From assembly GCA_017940445.1 (NCBI GenBank), contig JAGAYQ010000094.1, positions 1-10,289 on the forward strand: DNA of 10,289 nucleotides, read 5' to 3'. Position 1 is the first letter of the stretch; the number at the start of each line of letters is the position of its first letter. This stretch comes from Pyramidobacter sp. (GTDB lineage: Bacteria > Synergistota > Synergistia > Synergistales > Dethiosulfovibrionaceae). A program made the position numbers and the translations under genes. Positions 1 to 7,884 of the stretch are shown one piece after another. The notes under the pieces were generated by a model that saw only the letters and a program-made list of their open reading frames with translations, was not told where the DNA came from and did no database searches.

Positions 1-961
1 CTACGTTCGTTCCCTTGGAGTCGTCAACGTAGAGGACGCCGTTTTTTTCGCAGACTTTTTCGCAGCGGTGACGCGGCGCCTTGAACAACGGAAGTGTTTT
101 TTCCACGTTGATCTGCGGAAACGCGAGCACGGCCGCTGCCGCGGACATCGCTGCATTCTCCAGATTGTGCGTGCCGATCAGCGGCAGCGCGGCTGTGCGG
201 AAAAGCACCCTTTTTTGTTCCCCAAGGAGCAGCGATGATTCTTTGTCCGCCAGTTCGATCCTGTCAGCACCTGATCCGAGAACGACGGTCCGGCGCACCT
301 CAGGCACGCGGAACGCGTCTTCCTGATGGACGACCGCGAAACCGCCGTCTTTCGGCGGAAGGAAGATCTTGCATTTGTCATCGACGTAATTTTCATAACT
401 GCCATGCCAGTCGATATGATCGGGAGCCAAATTGGTCAGCACGGCCACATCAGGCGCAAAGCGCGTGTTCCAGTGCAGCTGAAAGCTGCTCAGTTCCATG
501 ACGAGCGCTTCATGATCCTCTCCGGCATGAGCAGCAAGCGGCTCGCCGATGTTGCCGCAGGCGACGGCGTCGATGCCGTTTTCTTTCAAGATATGAGCGA
601 TCAGCGACGTGCAGGTCGTCTTGCCGTTGGTACCGGTCACAGCGATCAGCTTCCCGTGCAGGAACGGAGCGAGAAAGTCCAGCTCCCCCTGCACGGGGAT
701 TTTTTTATCCCGCGCCATGACGACCGCCGGCGACGTCTCGGGAACGCCGGAGCTGACGACCATCAGATCGCACTCGCAGCAGCGCGGCGTATGCCCGCCG
801 CACTCCCAGCGCACTGACGCCGATTTAAAGTCGTTTTGCGTGCTTTCAGGAAGTTCTGCCCGGCTGTCGGTCACAAACACTTCCGCGCCGCTACGGGCCG
901 CAAAAAGGGCCAGAGCCCGCCCGCTGACGCCGGCACCGACGATCGTGATCTTTTCAGCCAT
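1..961 (-). CDS. murD: MurD, UDP-N-acetylmuramoyl-L-alanine--D-glutamate ligase (partial, C-terminus cut by window edge)
   Basis: Cytoplasmic ATP-dependent ligase that adds D-glutamate to UDP-MurNAc-L-Ala, the second amino acid of the peptidoglycan stem. The first 320 residues are visible; family members are about 430-460 long, so roughly a quarter is missing. An N-terminal Rossmann-like domain begins MAEKITIVGAGVSG. The central ATPase domain has P-loop TGTNGKTT (109-116), GNIGEPL (136-142), MELSSFQL (155-162), NLAPDHIDWH (177-186), a likely carbamylated Lys196 and GTHNLENA (263-270). The C-terminal domain starts with HRCE (298-301) and DDSKGTN (313-319). The ATG at 961 follows AAAGGGGAG with 7 nt spacing. 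It lies 46 bp downstream of mraY and is probably co-transcribed. The key residues I checked are intact. Identification is secure; only the far end is unseen. Confidence 0.97.
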   Translation of the reverse strand, partial: MAEKITIVGAGVSGRALALFAARSGAEVFVTDSRAELPESTQNDFKSASVRWECGGHTPRCCECDLMVVSSGVPETSPAVVMARDKKIPVQGELDFLAPFLHGKLIAVTGTNGKTTCTSLIAHILKENGIDAVACGNIGEPLAAHAGEDHEALVMELSSFQLHWNTRFAPDVAVLTNLAPDHIDWHGSYENYVDDKCKIFLPPKDGGFAVVHQEDAFRVPEVRRTVVLGSGADRIELADKESSLLLGEQKRVLFRTAALPLIGTHNLENAAMSAAAAVLAFPQINVEKTLPLFKAPRHRCEKVCEKNGVLYVDDSKGTNV

Positions 962-1007
962 CGCAAAACTCCCCTTTCCTCAAAATGATATGACGTTCAA
1001 AGAGCGC

Positions 1008-1958
1008 TTAAACGTGCGCAAACAGCGGAGCAAGAGCATTTCCCGCCGCGATGATCATCAGCGCCATCAGCGCGTGGATGATCCAGAAGCGGATGACGAT
1101 CCGGTCCTCAGGCCAGCCGAGAAGCTGGAAATGATGGTGGATCGGGCTCATCCGAAAGACCTTTTTGCCCCAGCCGTGGATGGCGATCAGCTGAATGACG
1201 ACCGACAGCATCTCAATGCCGAATCCGGCCGCCGCCGGGACGAGGACGAGCACGCCCTTTCCCGTAAACGCACACGAAGCCATCAGTCCGGCCAGGAAAT
1301 GCGCGCCGGCGTCGCCCATGAAGACCTTCGCGGGATGGCAGTTGTGCCAGAGAAAGCCCAGCGAGACCGCGATCCCCGCAGCCGCTCCGTAATACGGATC
1401 CGGCGACAGATACATCAGCACGCCGAAGCTCACCAGGCAGCCGCCGGCAGCGAGTCCGTCGAGCCCGTCGGTGACGTTGACCGAATTCTGCACGCCGACG
1501 GCAAAAAACAGCGCCAGCGGCCAGATCCAGTGTCCGATCGAGCAGCTGCCCAGCAGCGCCGGGACCACGCCGTCAGCCGCCAGGAGCGCGAACCACAGCA
1601 GCGTCGTGACGACCTGCAGGGCAAACTTCTGCAAACTGCGCAATCCCTCGCTCGATCTGCCGCGGAACTTGAGCAGATCGTCCGCCAGTCCGACCAGTGC
1701 CGACAACAGCGGATACGACCAGAAGGCCATCCCCAGACTGTCGCCGCGCAGGATCGACGAGATCAGCATCCCCGATCCGATCAGCAGAAATACGACGCCG
1801 CCCATCGAGGGAACTTTAGCCTTCACTTCCTCGTCGATGTGCGTGCCGTACCATTTCTGCACCTGCGAAACGTGCCGGCGGCGCATCCAGCCGATCCACG
1901 AACGCTGAGCGGCCACTTCGCACGCGAAGAGAAAGAAGATCATCAGGATCGTGTCCAT
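1008..1958 (-). CDS. mraY: MraY, phospho-N-acetylmuramoyl-pentapeptide transferase
   Basis: Integral membrane enzyme that transfers phospho-MurNAc-pentapeptide from UDP to undecaprenyl phosphate, giving lipid I. It has 316 residues, slightly short for the family (about 320-360), with many hydrophobic segments beginning at residues 3-17. Signature motifs are Asp93-Asp94 (ADDLLKFRG), NVTDGLDGLA (161-170), MGDAG (214-218) and SPIHHHFQLLGWPE (271-284); these include the acidic and histidine residues of the Mg-binding active site. The usual GTPTMGG loop reads KVPSMGG (48-54). An ATG at 1958 is preferred over the longer reading from 1991: it follows the murF stop by one base and has GGAG 7 nt upstream inside the end of murF, and the protein then begins directly with the first membrane helix. 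This tight packing suggests translational coupling to murF. Confidence 0.96.
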   Translation of the reverse strand: MDTILMIFFLFACEVAAQRSWIGWMRRRHVSQVQKWYGTHIDEEVKAKVPSMGGVVFLLIGSGMLISSILRGDSLGMAFWSYPLLSALVGLADDLLKFRGRSSEGLRSLQKFALQVVTTLLWFALLAADGVVPALLGSCSIGHWIWPLALFFAVGVQNSVNVTDGLDGLAAGGCLVSFGVLMYLSPDPYYGAAAGIAVSLGFLWHNCHPAKVFMGDAGAHFLAGLMASCAFTGKGVLVLVPAAAGFGIEMLSVVIQLIAIHGWGKKVFRMSPIHHHFQLLGWPEDRIVIRFWIIHALMALMIIAAGNALAPLFAHV

Positions 1959-1959
1959 C

Positions 1960-3330
1960 TTAGAGCTCCAGCGCCTTGACGACGCGTTCAAGATGATTGC
2001 CGCGCGAGCCTTTGACGAGGATCACGTCGCCCTCGCGCGGATCGAGTTTGTCGACGGAAGCGATCAGCTCCTCGACTGAATCAAGCAGATAGTCTTCAGC
2101 GCCGGGAACGCTCTTCCACGTTTCGCCGAAGAGGAACAGGTCGCCGCTGACCTGCAGCGCTCTGTCAAAGATCTCTTCGTGAAGCGCCGCGGCTCCTTCG
2201 CCCAGCTCGAGCATTTCGCCGAGCACGAGGATGCGGCGGCCGGGGATGCCCGCGTCGCGCATCGACACAAGCGATGCTTTCATCGCGGCAGGGCTGGCGT
2301 TGTAACATTCGTCAAGGATCGCCGCGCCGCTTTCGGAACGCTTCACTTCGCCGCGTCCGGCGCTGTTGCGGCACTTTGGCAGCGCCGCGGCGATGTCGCG
2401 GCTGGAAAGCCCCAGACGGCCGGCGATCGCGCAGGCACAGCAGAGCGGATAGAGCTGATGCACGCCGGCCAGCGGCAGCGAGATCTTGAACGAGATGCCG
2501 TCAAGGCCGGTCATGATCGCATCGACCATGAAACGGCCGTCCTTCCACGAGATCCGTTCCTGCGAGAAGAACACCTGACCAGAACGGCCAAAGCGGATCG
2601 TCCCGGGGAGGTTCAGCTCCTGCGCGCGGCGCGTCAGCAGCTCGTTGTCGCCGTTGACGATCGCGCAGCGCAGCTGCGTCGAAGAGAAGATCTCGGATTT
2701 TGCGTCGAGCACGCCGCGGACGGAGCCGAAACTTTCCAGATGCGCAGGCGCCACTTCCGTGACGGCTGCCACCGTCGGGGGCAGATAACGAACCATCTCG
2801 GCGATCTCGCCCGCATGGTTGGCTCCCATTTCCAGGAGCAGGACCTGCGTATCGAGTGGAGCGGCCAGCACCGTCACGCCGCAGCCGATCAGCGTGTTGT
2901 AGTTGCCTCCGGCCGTGTGCAGGCGAAAGTGATCTTCGAGCATCGCCTGCGCGTAGTTTTTCGTCGAAGTCTTGCCGACGCTGCCGGTGATCGCGACGAT
3001 CTCCTTCAGTTCGGGAAGGGAAGCTGCATAGGCCGAAGCCAGACGCGCCAGGCCGTATTCACAGCGTTCCGGCGTGAGCACAAAGGAGCACTCGGGATGA
3101 GCGGCGCTCCATTCATCTTTGTAAAACGACTGTTCGCAGACGACGAGCGACGCGCCGGCGTTCAGAACGTCTTCGATGAAGCGATGGCCGTCAGTGTGTT
3201 CGCCGCGAAGAGCGACAAATCCCTCACCGGCTTTTGTCTCGCGGCTGTCGACGCGGATGCAGACCGGCAGCTCCCGATCCGGACCGCGCAGTTCAACGTT
3301 CGCCCGCGATGCGATCTGACTCAGTTTCAC
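1960..3330 (-). CDS. murF: MurF, UDP-MurNAc-tripeptide--D-alanyl-D-alanine ligase
   Basis: Cytoplasmic ligase that adds D-Ala-D-Ala to the UDP-MurNAc tripeptide, the last soluble precursor step. It has 456 residues, normal for the family. The N-terminal substrate domain carries DSR (28-30) and DGHRF (47-51). The ATPase domain has P-loop TGSVGKTS (115-122), Glu167 in EMGANHAGEI, His197 and Lys211. The C-terminal part has Arg326, ILDECYNASP (338-347), GEMLELG (371-377) and LVKGSRG (438-444). The start is a GTG at 3330 whose TGA overlap with the end of murE (GTGA) signals coupled translation; a GGGG stretch lies 11 nt upstream. An open frame continues upstream to 3465, but those codons lie inside murE and do not look like MurF. 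One oddity: the usual HNxxN motif reads HQLYP (291-295), so both conserved asparagines are missing, although flanking motifs are intact. Function is still most likely MurF. Confidence 0.94.
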   Translation of the reverse strand: MKLSQIASRANVELRGPDRELPVCIRVDSRETKAGEGFVALRGEHTDGHRFIEDVLNAGASLVVCEQSFYKDEWSAAHPECSFVLTPERCEYGLARLASAYAASLPELKEIVAITGSVGKTSTKNYAQAMLEDHFRLHTAGGNYNTLIGCGVTVLAAPLDTQVLLLEMGANHAGEIAEMVRYLPPTVAAVTEVAPAHLESFGSVRGVLDAKSEIFSSTQLRCAIVNGDNELLTRRAQELNLPGTIRFGRSGQVFFSQERISWKDGRFMVDAIMTGLDGISFKISLPLAGVHQLYPLCCACAIAGRLGLSSRDIAAALPKCRNSAGRGEVKRSESGAAILDECYNASPAAMKASLVSMRDAGIPGRRILVLGEMLELGEGAAALHEEIFDRALQVSGDLFLFGETWKSVPGAEDYLLDSVEELIASVDKLDPREGDVILVKGSRGNHLERVVKALEL

Positions 3331-4826
3331 AGGATCTGCAGCCCCTTTCTGCGCGCCCACTCCTCGACCGTGCCGCGGTCGCTGTACGGATGCTTGACGC
3401 CGTTGATTTCGAGATAGGGTTCCGGCCCCTTGCCGGAAAGCGCCACAAGGTCGCCTTCGCGGCACCAGTCGAGCGCTTTGAAGATGGCCGCGTCGCGCGG
3501 CAGATCGATCGACCAGCAGTCGTCAGTACGGACTTCTTTGACGCCCTCGGCGATCTGCTCGGCGATCGCGCGCGGATCTTCGGTGCGCGGGTTGTCCATC
3601 GTGATGAAGATGCGGTCGGCTTTCTGAGCCGCCGCTTTGCCGAGCAGCGGACGATGGCCGGCAAAACGGTCACCGCCGTGTCCGAACACGCTGACGAGCC
3701 GCCCTCTGGTAAGCGGCCGCAGCGTAGAAAGGAGCGCTTCGAGCGAGTCGGCCGTATGCGCGTAGTCGATGATCACGCGCACGCCGTTTTCAAGCGTGAG
3801 CCGCTCCATCCGGCCGGGGACCTGAGGCATGCCTTCAAGCCCGGCGACGACACTTTTTTCATCGCAGCCGGAAGCCAGACACACCGCCGCCGCACCTAGC
3901 GCGTTTTCGACGTTGTACCGTCCTGTCAGCGGGATATGCACGCGGGCAAGGCGCTTGCCGTCAAGAAGAAGATCAAACTCGCCGCCGTCGGAACTGAGCG
4001 AAACGTTCTCGCCCACCAGGCGGGCCGGCGCTTCGAGCGCCCAGGTCATCGCCCGGGGGAACTCGGCAGCCAGCCGACGGCCGTATTCGCTTGCCGCGTT
4101 GGGAGCGACCGCCGCGCCGTCTTTGAGATACTGATGGAACAGCTCGCACTTGGCGGCAAAATAGTTTTCCATCGTTTTATGAAAATCGAGATGTTCGGGG
4201 GTCAGGTTCGTAAAGACCGCGCCGTCAAACCGGCAGCCGCTCAGCCGCCCCTGCACGATGCCGTGCGATGAGCACTCCATCGAACAGGCCTGACAGCCGT
4301 TGTCGGTCATTTTTTTCAGGAAGCTCTGCACCTCGTCGCTCTCGGGCGTGGTGCGGTCAGCGAGGACGGCTTTTTCACCGTCGTCGTAGACGATCGTGCC
4401 CAGCAGGCCGCAGCGGATCCCGCAGCTCTGCAGGATCGAACGGATCATGTAGCTGGTCGTGCTCTTTCCCTGCGTGCCGGTCACAGCGAACATCTTCAGT
4501 TTATCTGCCGGTTCATCGAAAAGAGCCGCGGCGAGAAATCCCATCGCGGCACGAACGTTTTTGACCTGGATCCAGGGGATGGAGACATCGCTCACAGGAC
4601 GCTGCACGAGCAGACACGACACGCCGGACGCGAGCGCCTGGCCGATAAAACGATGGCCGTCGACGTGATCGCCGACGACACAGGCAAAGATGTCGCCCGG
4701 TCCGACCGTCCGCGAATCGCTCTTCAGGGCGCAGCCGGCCGGCAGTTTGCTCCAGTCACCGCCAATATCCGTGAGAAGCCCGGCCGCCTTCAGGTCGGCC
4801 AGTCCCCGTTCCACCCGGTAATCCAT
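3327..4826 (-). CDS. murE: MurE, UDP-MurNAc-L-Ala-D-Glu ligase, probably meso-diaminopimelate-adding
   Basis: Cytoplasmic Mur ligase that adds the third stem-peptide residue. It has 499 residues, normal length. In order: DSRTVGPGDIF (37-47) of the uridine domain, P-loop TGTQGKSTT (116-124), TTPES (159-163), MECSSHG (183-189), NLTPEHLDFH (207-216), likely carbamylated Lys226 (AAKCELF), GRYNVENA (302-309), GHGGDR (382-387), DNPRTEDP (411-418) and GKGPE (465-469). DNPR is the motif that binds meso-DAP in E. coli MurE, and the glycine and glutamate of GKGPE match its other DAP contacts, so meso-DAP is the expected substrate. Departures from consensus are Gln119 in the P-loop (usually Asn), FAGHRP after GGDR (usually DxGKRP) and Pro468 (usually His). 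The ATG at 4826 has AAGGAG 11 nt upstream. The gene is 31 bp after the PBP gene and overlaps murF by 4 bp. Confidence 0.96.
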   Translation of the reverse strand: MDYRVERGLADLKAAGLLTDIGGDWSKLPAGCALKSDSRTVGPGDIFACVVGDHVDGHRFIGQALASGVSCLLVQRPVSDVSIPWIQVKNVRAAMGFLAAALFDEPADKLKMFAVTGTQGKSTTSYMIRSILQSCGIRCGLLGTIVYDDGEKAVLADRTTPESDEVQSFLKKMTDNGCQACSMECSSHGIVQGRLSGCRFDGAVFTNLTPEHLDFHKTMENYFAAKCELFHQYLKDGAAVAPNAASEYGRRLAAEFPRAMTWALEAPARLVGENVSLSSDGGEFDLLLDGKRLARVHIPLTGRYNVENALGAAAVCLASGCDEKSVVAGLEGMPQVPGRMERLTLENGVRVIIDYAHTADSLEALLSTLRPLTRGRLVSVFGHGGDRFAGHRPLLGKAAAQKADRIFITMDNPRTEDPRAIAEQIAEGVKEVRTDDCWSIDLPRDAAIFKALDWCREGDLVALSGKGPEPYLEINGVKHPYSDRGTVEEWARRKGLQIL

Positions 4827-4857
4827 CTTTTAAAACGCTCCTTCGTATTTCCGTGCC

Positions 4858-6549
4858 TTATTTCACGCCAATGCCCTTCAGACGTTCCACTTCATCAACA
4901 ACTTTTTTGAAGACGGGCGCGGCCAGCGCGCCGCCGTAATAGACTTTTCCGGTCACGTCGCCGAACACGATCAGCATCGTGTACTTTGGATCGTTCGCCG
5001 GCCAGAAGCCGATGAATGACGAGTTATACAGGCCCTTGACGTACTTTCCCTTGCGGGCCACCTGCGCCGTGCCCGTCTTGCCCGCGACATGGACTGCCGA
5101 ACTTTCGGCCGGCTTGCCCGTGCCTTCGGTGACGACCTTGCGCAGCACGCTGCGGATCCAGCGCGCGTTTTTCTGCGAAACGACGCGGTCAACTTCCATC
5201 GGTTCGGAGTGGAACACGCGCAGCCCTTCGCTGTTGACGGCCGACTTCACCAGATACGGACGCATCAGCACGCCGTCGTTGACGATCGCGTTGAAGGCAG
5301 TGACCAGCTGCAGCGGCGTCACCGCAAATCCCTGGCCGATGGCGACGTTGGCCGGAGTCACGCCGTACCATTTGTCAGCTGTGGCAAGAAGTCCGGGCTC
5401 TTCGCCGTTCAGGCGGATGCCGGTGCGCTTGCCGATGCCCCACGAGCGCATCTCAGCGTAGGTCGAAAACGGCGGCATCCTCATGCCGATGTGAGCCATG
5501 CCGACGTTCGAAGACTTGATGAGGATCTGGCTCACGTTCATGATGCCGTTGTCGCGCGGGTGCGAATCGCGGATCATGCCGTCGGCGACTTTGAGATAGG
5601 CAGGACAGCGGAACGCATCTCCCTGGCGCAGACGTCCTTCCTCCAGCGCCATTGCCACCATGATGGGCTTGAACGTAGAGCCCGGTTCGTAGACGCGGTT
5701 GACGGCGTTGTTGCTCAGCGCCTTCAGGTTGGCGAACGTCGCGCGGTTGTTCGAGTCAAACACAGGATAACTCGCCATCGCCTTGACGGCGCCTGTTTTC
5801 GACTCCAGGCAGACAGCGGCCGCCCAGGGGGCTTTGAACTCCGTCGCCTGCGCGTTCAAAAAGCGCTCAAGCGCGTACTGGATATCTGAGTCGATCGTCA
5901 GGAACAAGCCCTGCTCTTCGGATTTCTGTGCCGCATCAGCCGATTCCACGCCCACCTCCGCGCTCGACGAGGCGCCGCGGTAGGTGATATGCATCTTTTC
6001 AGGAACGACGAGCGTGCCGTTCCACGTCAGCTCGATGCCGGCAAGTCCCCAGCCGTCCTGATCACAGTAGCCGAGGATGTGCGACATCTGGCTGCCCTTG
6101 GGGTAGATGCGCTTGCGCTCTTCGCGGATGTAAAAGCCTTTGCCGCAGGTCTTGACGATCTCTTCGGCCTCGCCGCGCTCCAGGTAGCGTTTCACCCAGT
6201 AAAAGCGGCGGTCAAGATTTTTCGCGAGAGACGCGACCTTCTTCTTGCCGATGTAAGGCGTGAGCTTTTCAAGGCTCTTCGGGTCGAAATTCTCAACGCC
6301 GGGATCGAGGAACACGCTGTACGTCGTCACCGACAGGGCCAGAGGCTCACCGTTGCAGTCGTACACCGTGCCGCGGTCCATCGCCATGCGCTCGCTCTGA
6401 TGATACTGCTTCGACAGCTGCGAAGCCGCGCGCGGATCAGGATACAGATGGACCTGGATGAGGAAAGCGAGGTAGACGCCCATTGCCGCGAAGACGAGAT
6501 ACCACTGCACTTTTCGATATGAATCTGTCTTCGTCTTCCAGTCTGACAT
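4858..6549 (-). CDS. ftsI: Class B penicillin-binding protein, septal transpeptidase (FtsI/PBP3-like)
   Basis: Membrane-anchored D,D-transpeptidase that cross-links septal peptidoglycan. It has 563 residues, close to E. coli FtsI (588). A short cytoplasmic stretch is followed by one membrane helix (about 15-33). A pedestal domain begins near MAMDRGTVYDCNGEPLA (55-71, the RGxIxDxNG-type motif). The transpeptidase domain shows the three active-site motifs: STFK (catalytic Ser291, Lys294), SSN (346-348) and KTG (491-493). The protein ends soon after the transpeptidase domain, with no PASTA repeats, so it is FtsI-like rather than like Bacillus PBP2b/SpoVD with PASTA tails. The ATG at 6549 has AAAGGAG 10 nt upstream. 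Its place between ftsL and murE is the standard dcw position for the division PBP. An elongation PBP2 is less likely because of this context. Confidence 0.93.
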   Translation of the reverse strand: MSDWKTKTDSYRKVQWYLVFAAMGVYLAFLIQVHLYPDPRAASQLSKQYHQSERMAMDRGTVYDCNGEPLALSVTTYSVFLDPGVENFDPKSLEKLTPYIGKKKVASLAKNLDRRFYWVKRYLERGEAEEIVKTCGKGFYIREERKRIYPKGSQMSHILGYCDQDGWGLAGIELTWNGTLVVPEKMHITYRGASSSAEVGVESADAAQKSEEQGLFLTIDSDIQYALERFLNAQATEFKAPWAAAVCLESKTGAVKAMASYPVFDSNNRATFANLKALSNNAVNRVYEPGSTFKPIMVAMALEEGRLRQGDAFRCPAYLKVADGMIRDSHPRDNGIMNVSQILIKSSNVGMAHIGMRMPPFSTYAEMRSWGIGKRTGIRLNGEEPGLLATADKWYGVTPANVAIGQGFAVTPLQLVTAFNAIVNDGVLMRPYLVKSAVNSEGLRVFHSEPMEVDRVVSQKNARWIRSVLRKVVTEGTGKPAESSAVHVAGKTGTAQVARKGKYVKGLYNSSFIGFWPANDPKYTMLIVFGDVTGKVYYGGALAAPVFKKVVDEVERLKGIGVK

Positions 6550-6595
6550 TCCGGCGCTGCTCCTTTCCGCTCAAGATCGATCGTCGAAAAAAAAA

Positions 6596-6961
6596 TCAGT
6601 TTTGATACCCGCGAACCGCATTCGCCAGCGCGGCCGTCGGCATGCCCGCCCTCTGGACGGCAACGTCAACGCGGATCGCTCCGGCTACGTGCACCTGTGT
6701 CATGCCCAGATCCTGAGCTGCGTATACATGCACGGCCTTAGGCGACATCATCGCCGCCACTTCGCGCTCAAGATCGCGGCATTCTTTTTCACAGGCCGTC
6801 AGGCGTTCCTGCAGGGCTGTGACCTGTGCGTCAAGCGCCTGCGAGTCGCTGCGCAGCATCGAGAGCAGTCCCAGCGACATAATACCGACGATGAAGAACA
6901 TCACCAATGCGTGACTGAATTTCCACGAACTTCTCCGCGCTGATCTCAAACCCTTCGCCAT
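6596..6961 (-). CDS. ftsL: FtsL-like cell-division protein
   Basis: A small bitopic division protein expected to pair with FtsB/DivIC and to help recruit and activate the septal synthase. It has 121 residues: a basic cytoplasmic stretch (1-16), one membrane helix (about 17-35), a short heptad-like region (about 40-71, LDAQVTALQERLTACEKECR), then SPKAVHVYAAQDLGM (73-87), which matches the 'xP..i...A...lGM' ending typical of FtsL/DivIC. FtsL proteins diverge strongly in sequence, so the call rests on this architecture and on its place between rsmH and the PBP gene. The ATG at 6961 lies within the last codons of rsmH (16-bp overlap) and has a purine-rich AAAGGGCGG upstream. A run of nine Ts follows the stop codon, without a stem close enough to make a terminator. 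Confidence 0.85.
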   Translation of the reverse strand: MAKGLRSARRSSWKFSHALVMFFIVGIMSLGLLSMLRSDSQALDAQVTALQERLTACEKECRDLEREVAAMMSPKAVHVYAAQDLGMTQVHVAGAIRVDVAVQRAGMPTAALANAVRGYQN

Positions 6962-7884
6962 GGTCCCATCCGCCCTTTCGCCGAATCTGGCAAATCTTTT
7001 TTAAAAAATCCCCGAAGCCGCGCACTGCGCGATTTCGGATTTCGTTCGATCTCTTCTTCGCCGGGAACCTCCGCTTTGCGCGGCTCCAGCGTCCCCAGCC
7101 CCTGTTCGCTCCACTCACGAAACTGATACTTGACGAGCCGGTCTTCGAGCGAGTGATACGTGACGATGATCAGCCGTCCTTCCTGCGCCAACAGCGAGAA
7201 AGCTTCCTTCATCCCCTGCTCCAGCGCCCCCAGTTCGTCGTTGACAGCGATGCGCAGCGCCTGAAACACCTTGCGCGCCGGATGACCGTTCATCTTCCGC
7301 ATCGCCGGCGCGGGGATCCCCTGCCGTATCAGCTCCACAAGCTCATGCGTCGTCTTCACCGGACTCGCTGCGCGGGCGTTTACGATCGCCCCCGCGATGC
7401 TCCAGGCGAAGCGCTCTTCGCCGTATTTGCGGAAAATCGCCGTCAGCTCGTCCCGCGAGAGCGTATTGACCAGTTCTGCAGCAGACGTGCCTGCCGACTG
7501 GTTCATGCGCATATCGAGAGGTCCGTCCTCGCGGAACGAAAAGCCCCGCTCGCCGTCGACCAGCTGCATATTCGACACGCCCAGATCGAGCACCACCGCG
7601 TCGGCCTGTTCGATCCCGGCCTGTGCGCAGAGCGTCTTCATATCCCGATAATCCCCCGCCAGCGCCGCAAACCGTTCACCGAAAACGCTCAGCCGCTTGC
7701 AGCTCAGTTCGCGTGCTTTCGCGTCGCGGTCGATCCCGACGACGCGCCAGGAAGGATCTTTCTTCAGGAATGCTTCAGAGTAGCCGCCTAATCCCAGCGT
7801 GCCGTCCACGATCAAAGCGTTTTTCCTGAGCGTCAGACACTCAAGCACCTTGTCGAGAAGCACCGGTATGTGCTCAAATTCCAA
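6946..7884 (-). CDS. rsmH: RsmH (MraW), 16S rRNA m4C1402 N4-methyltransferase
   Basis: SAM-dependent methyltransferase that modifies C1402 of 16S rRNA at the ribosomal P site; it is part of nearly every dcw cluster. The start is read as TTG at 7884, giving (M)EFEHIPVLLDKVLECL and 312 residues, matching E. coli (313). The open frame extends upstream to 7932, but those codons are inside mraZ and add an arginine-rich stretch unlike the family. GGAAGGGG lies 9 nt before the TTG. Motifs: SAM-binding VDGTLGLGG (27-35), LDLGVSNMQL (99-108), RGFSF (113-117), DGPLDMRM (120-127), HPARKVFQALRIAVNDEL (201-218), YHSLEDRLVK (243-252) and the C-terminal NPKSRSARLR (282-291). It overlaps mraZ by 11 bp, which implies translational coupling. 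Confidence 0.96.
   Translation of the reverse strand: MEFEHIPVLLDKVLECLTLRKNALIVDGTLGLGGYSEAFLKKDPSWRVVGIDRDAKARELSCKRLSVFGERFAALAGDYRDMKTLCAQAGIEQADAVVLDLGVSNMQLVDGERGFSFREDGPLDMRMNQSAGTSAAELVNTLSRDELTAIFRKYGEERFAWSIAGAIVNARAASPVKTTHELVELIRQGIPAPAMRKMNGHPARKVFQALRIAVNDELGALEQGMKEAFSLLAQEGRLIIVTYHSLEDRLVKYQFREWSEQGLGTLEPRKAEVPGEEEIERNPKSRSARLRGFFKKDLPDSAKGRMGPWRRV

Noticed and set aside
609..1979. Long plus-strand open frame of 456 codons opposite murD and mraY
   Set aside because: Its product is rich in Arg, Gln, Asp and His with no recognisable domain. It lies antisense to two fully convincing genes and reflects their GC-rich codon use.
2179..3417. Plus-strand open frame of 412 codons opposite murF
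   Set aside because: It is an antisense shadow of murF, without family motifs or a good ribosome-binding site.
5089..5889. Plus-strand open frame of 266 codons opposite the PBP gene
   Set aside because: It is antisense to the transpeptidase domain, His/Arg/Asp-rich and has no domain signature.
6587..6632. Possible terminator after ftsL (nine-T run with upstream GCGAA/TTCGC hairpin)
   Set aside because: The 5-bp hairpin ends about 15 nt before the T-run, too far for an intrinsic terminator, and the operon clearly continues into the PBP gene.
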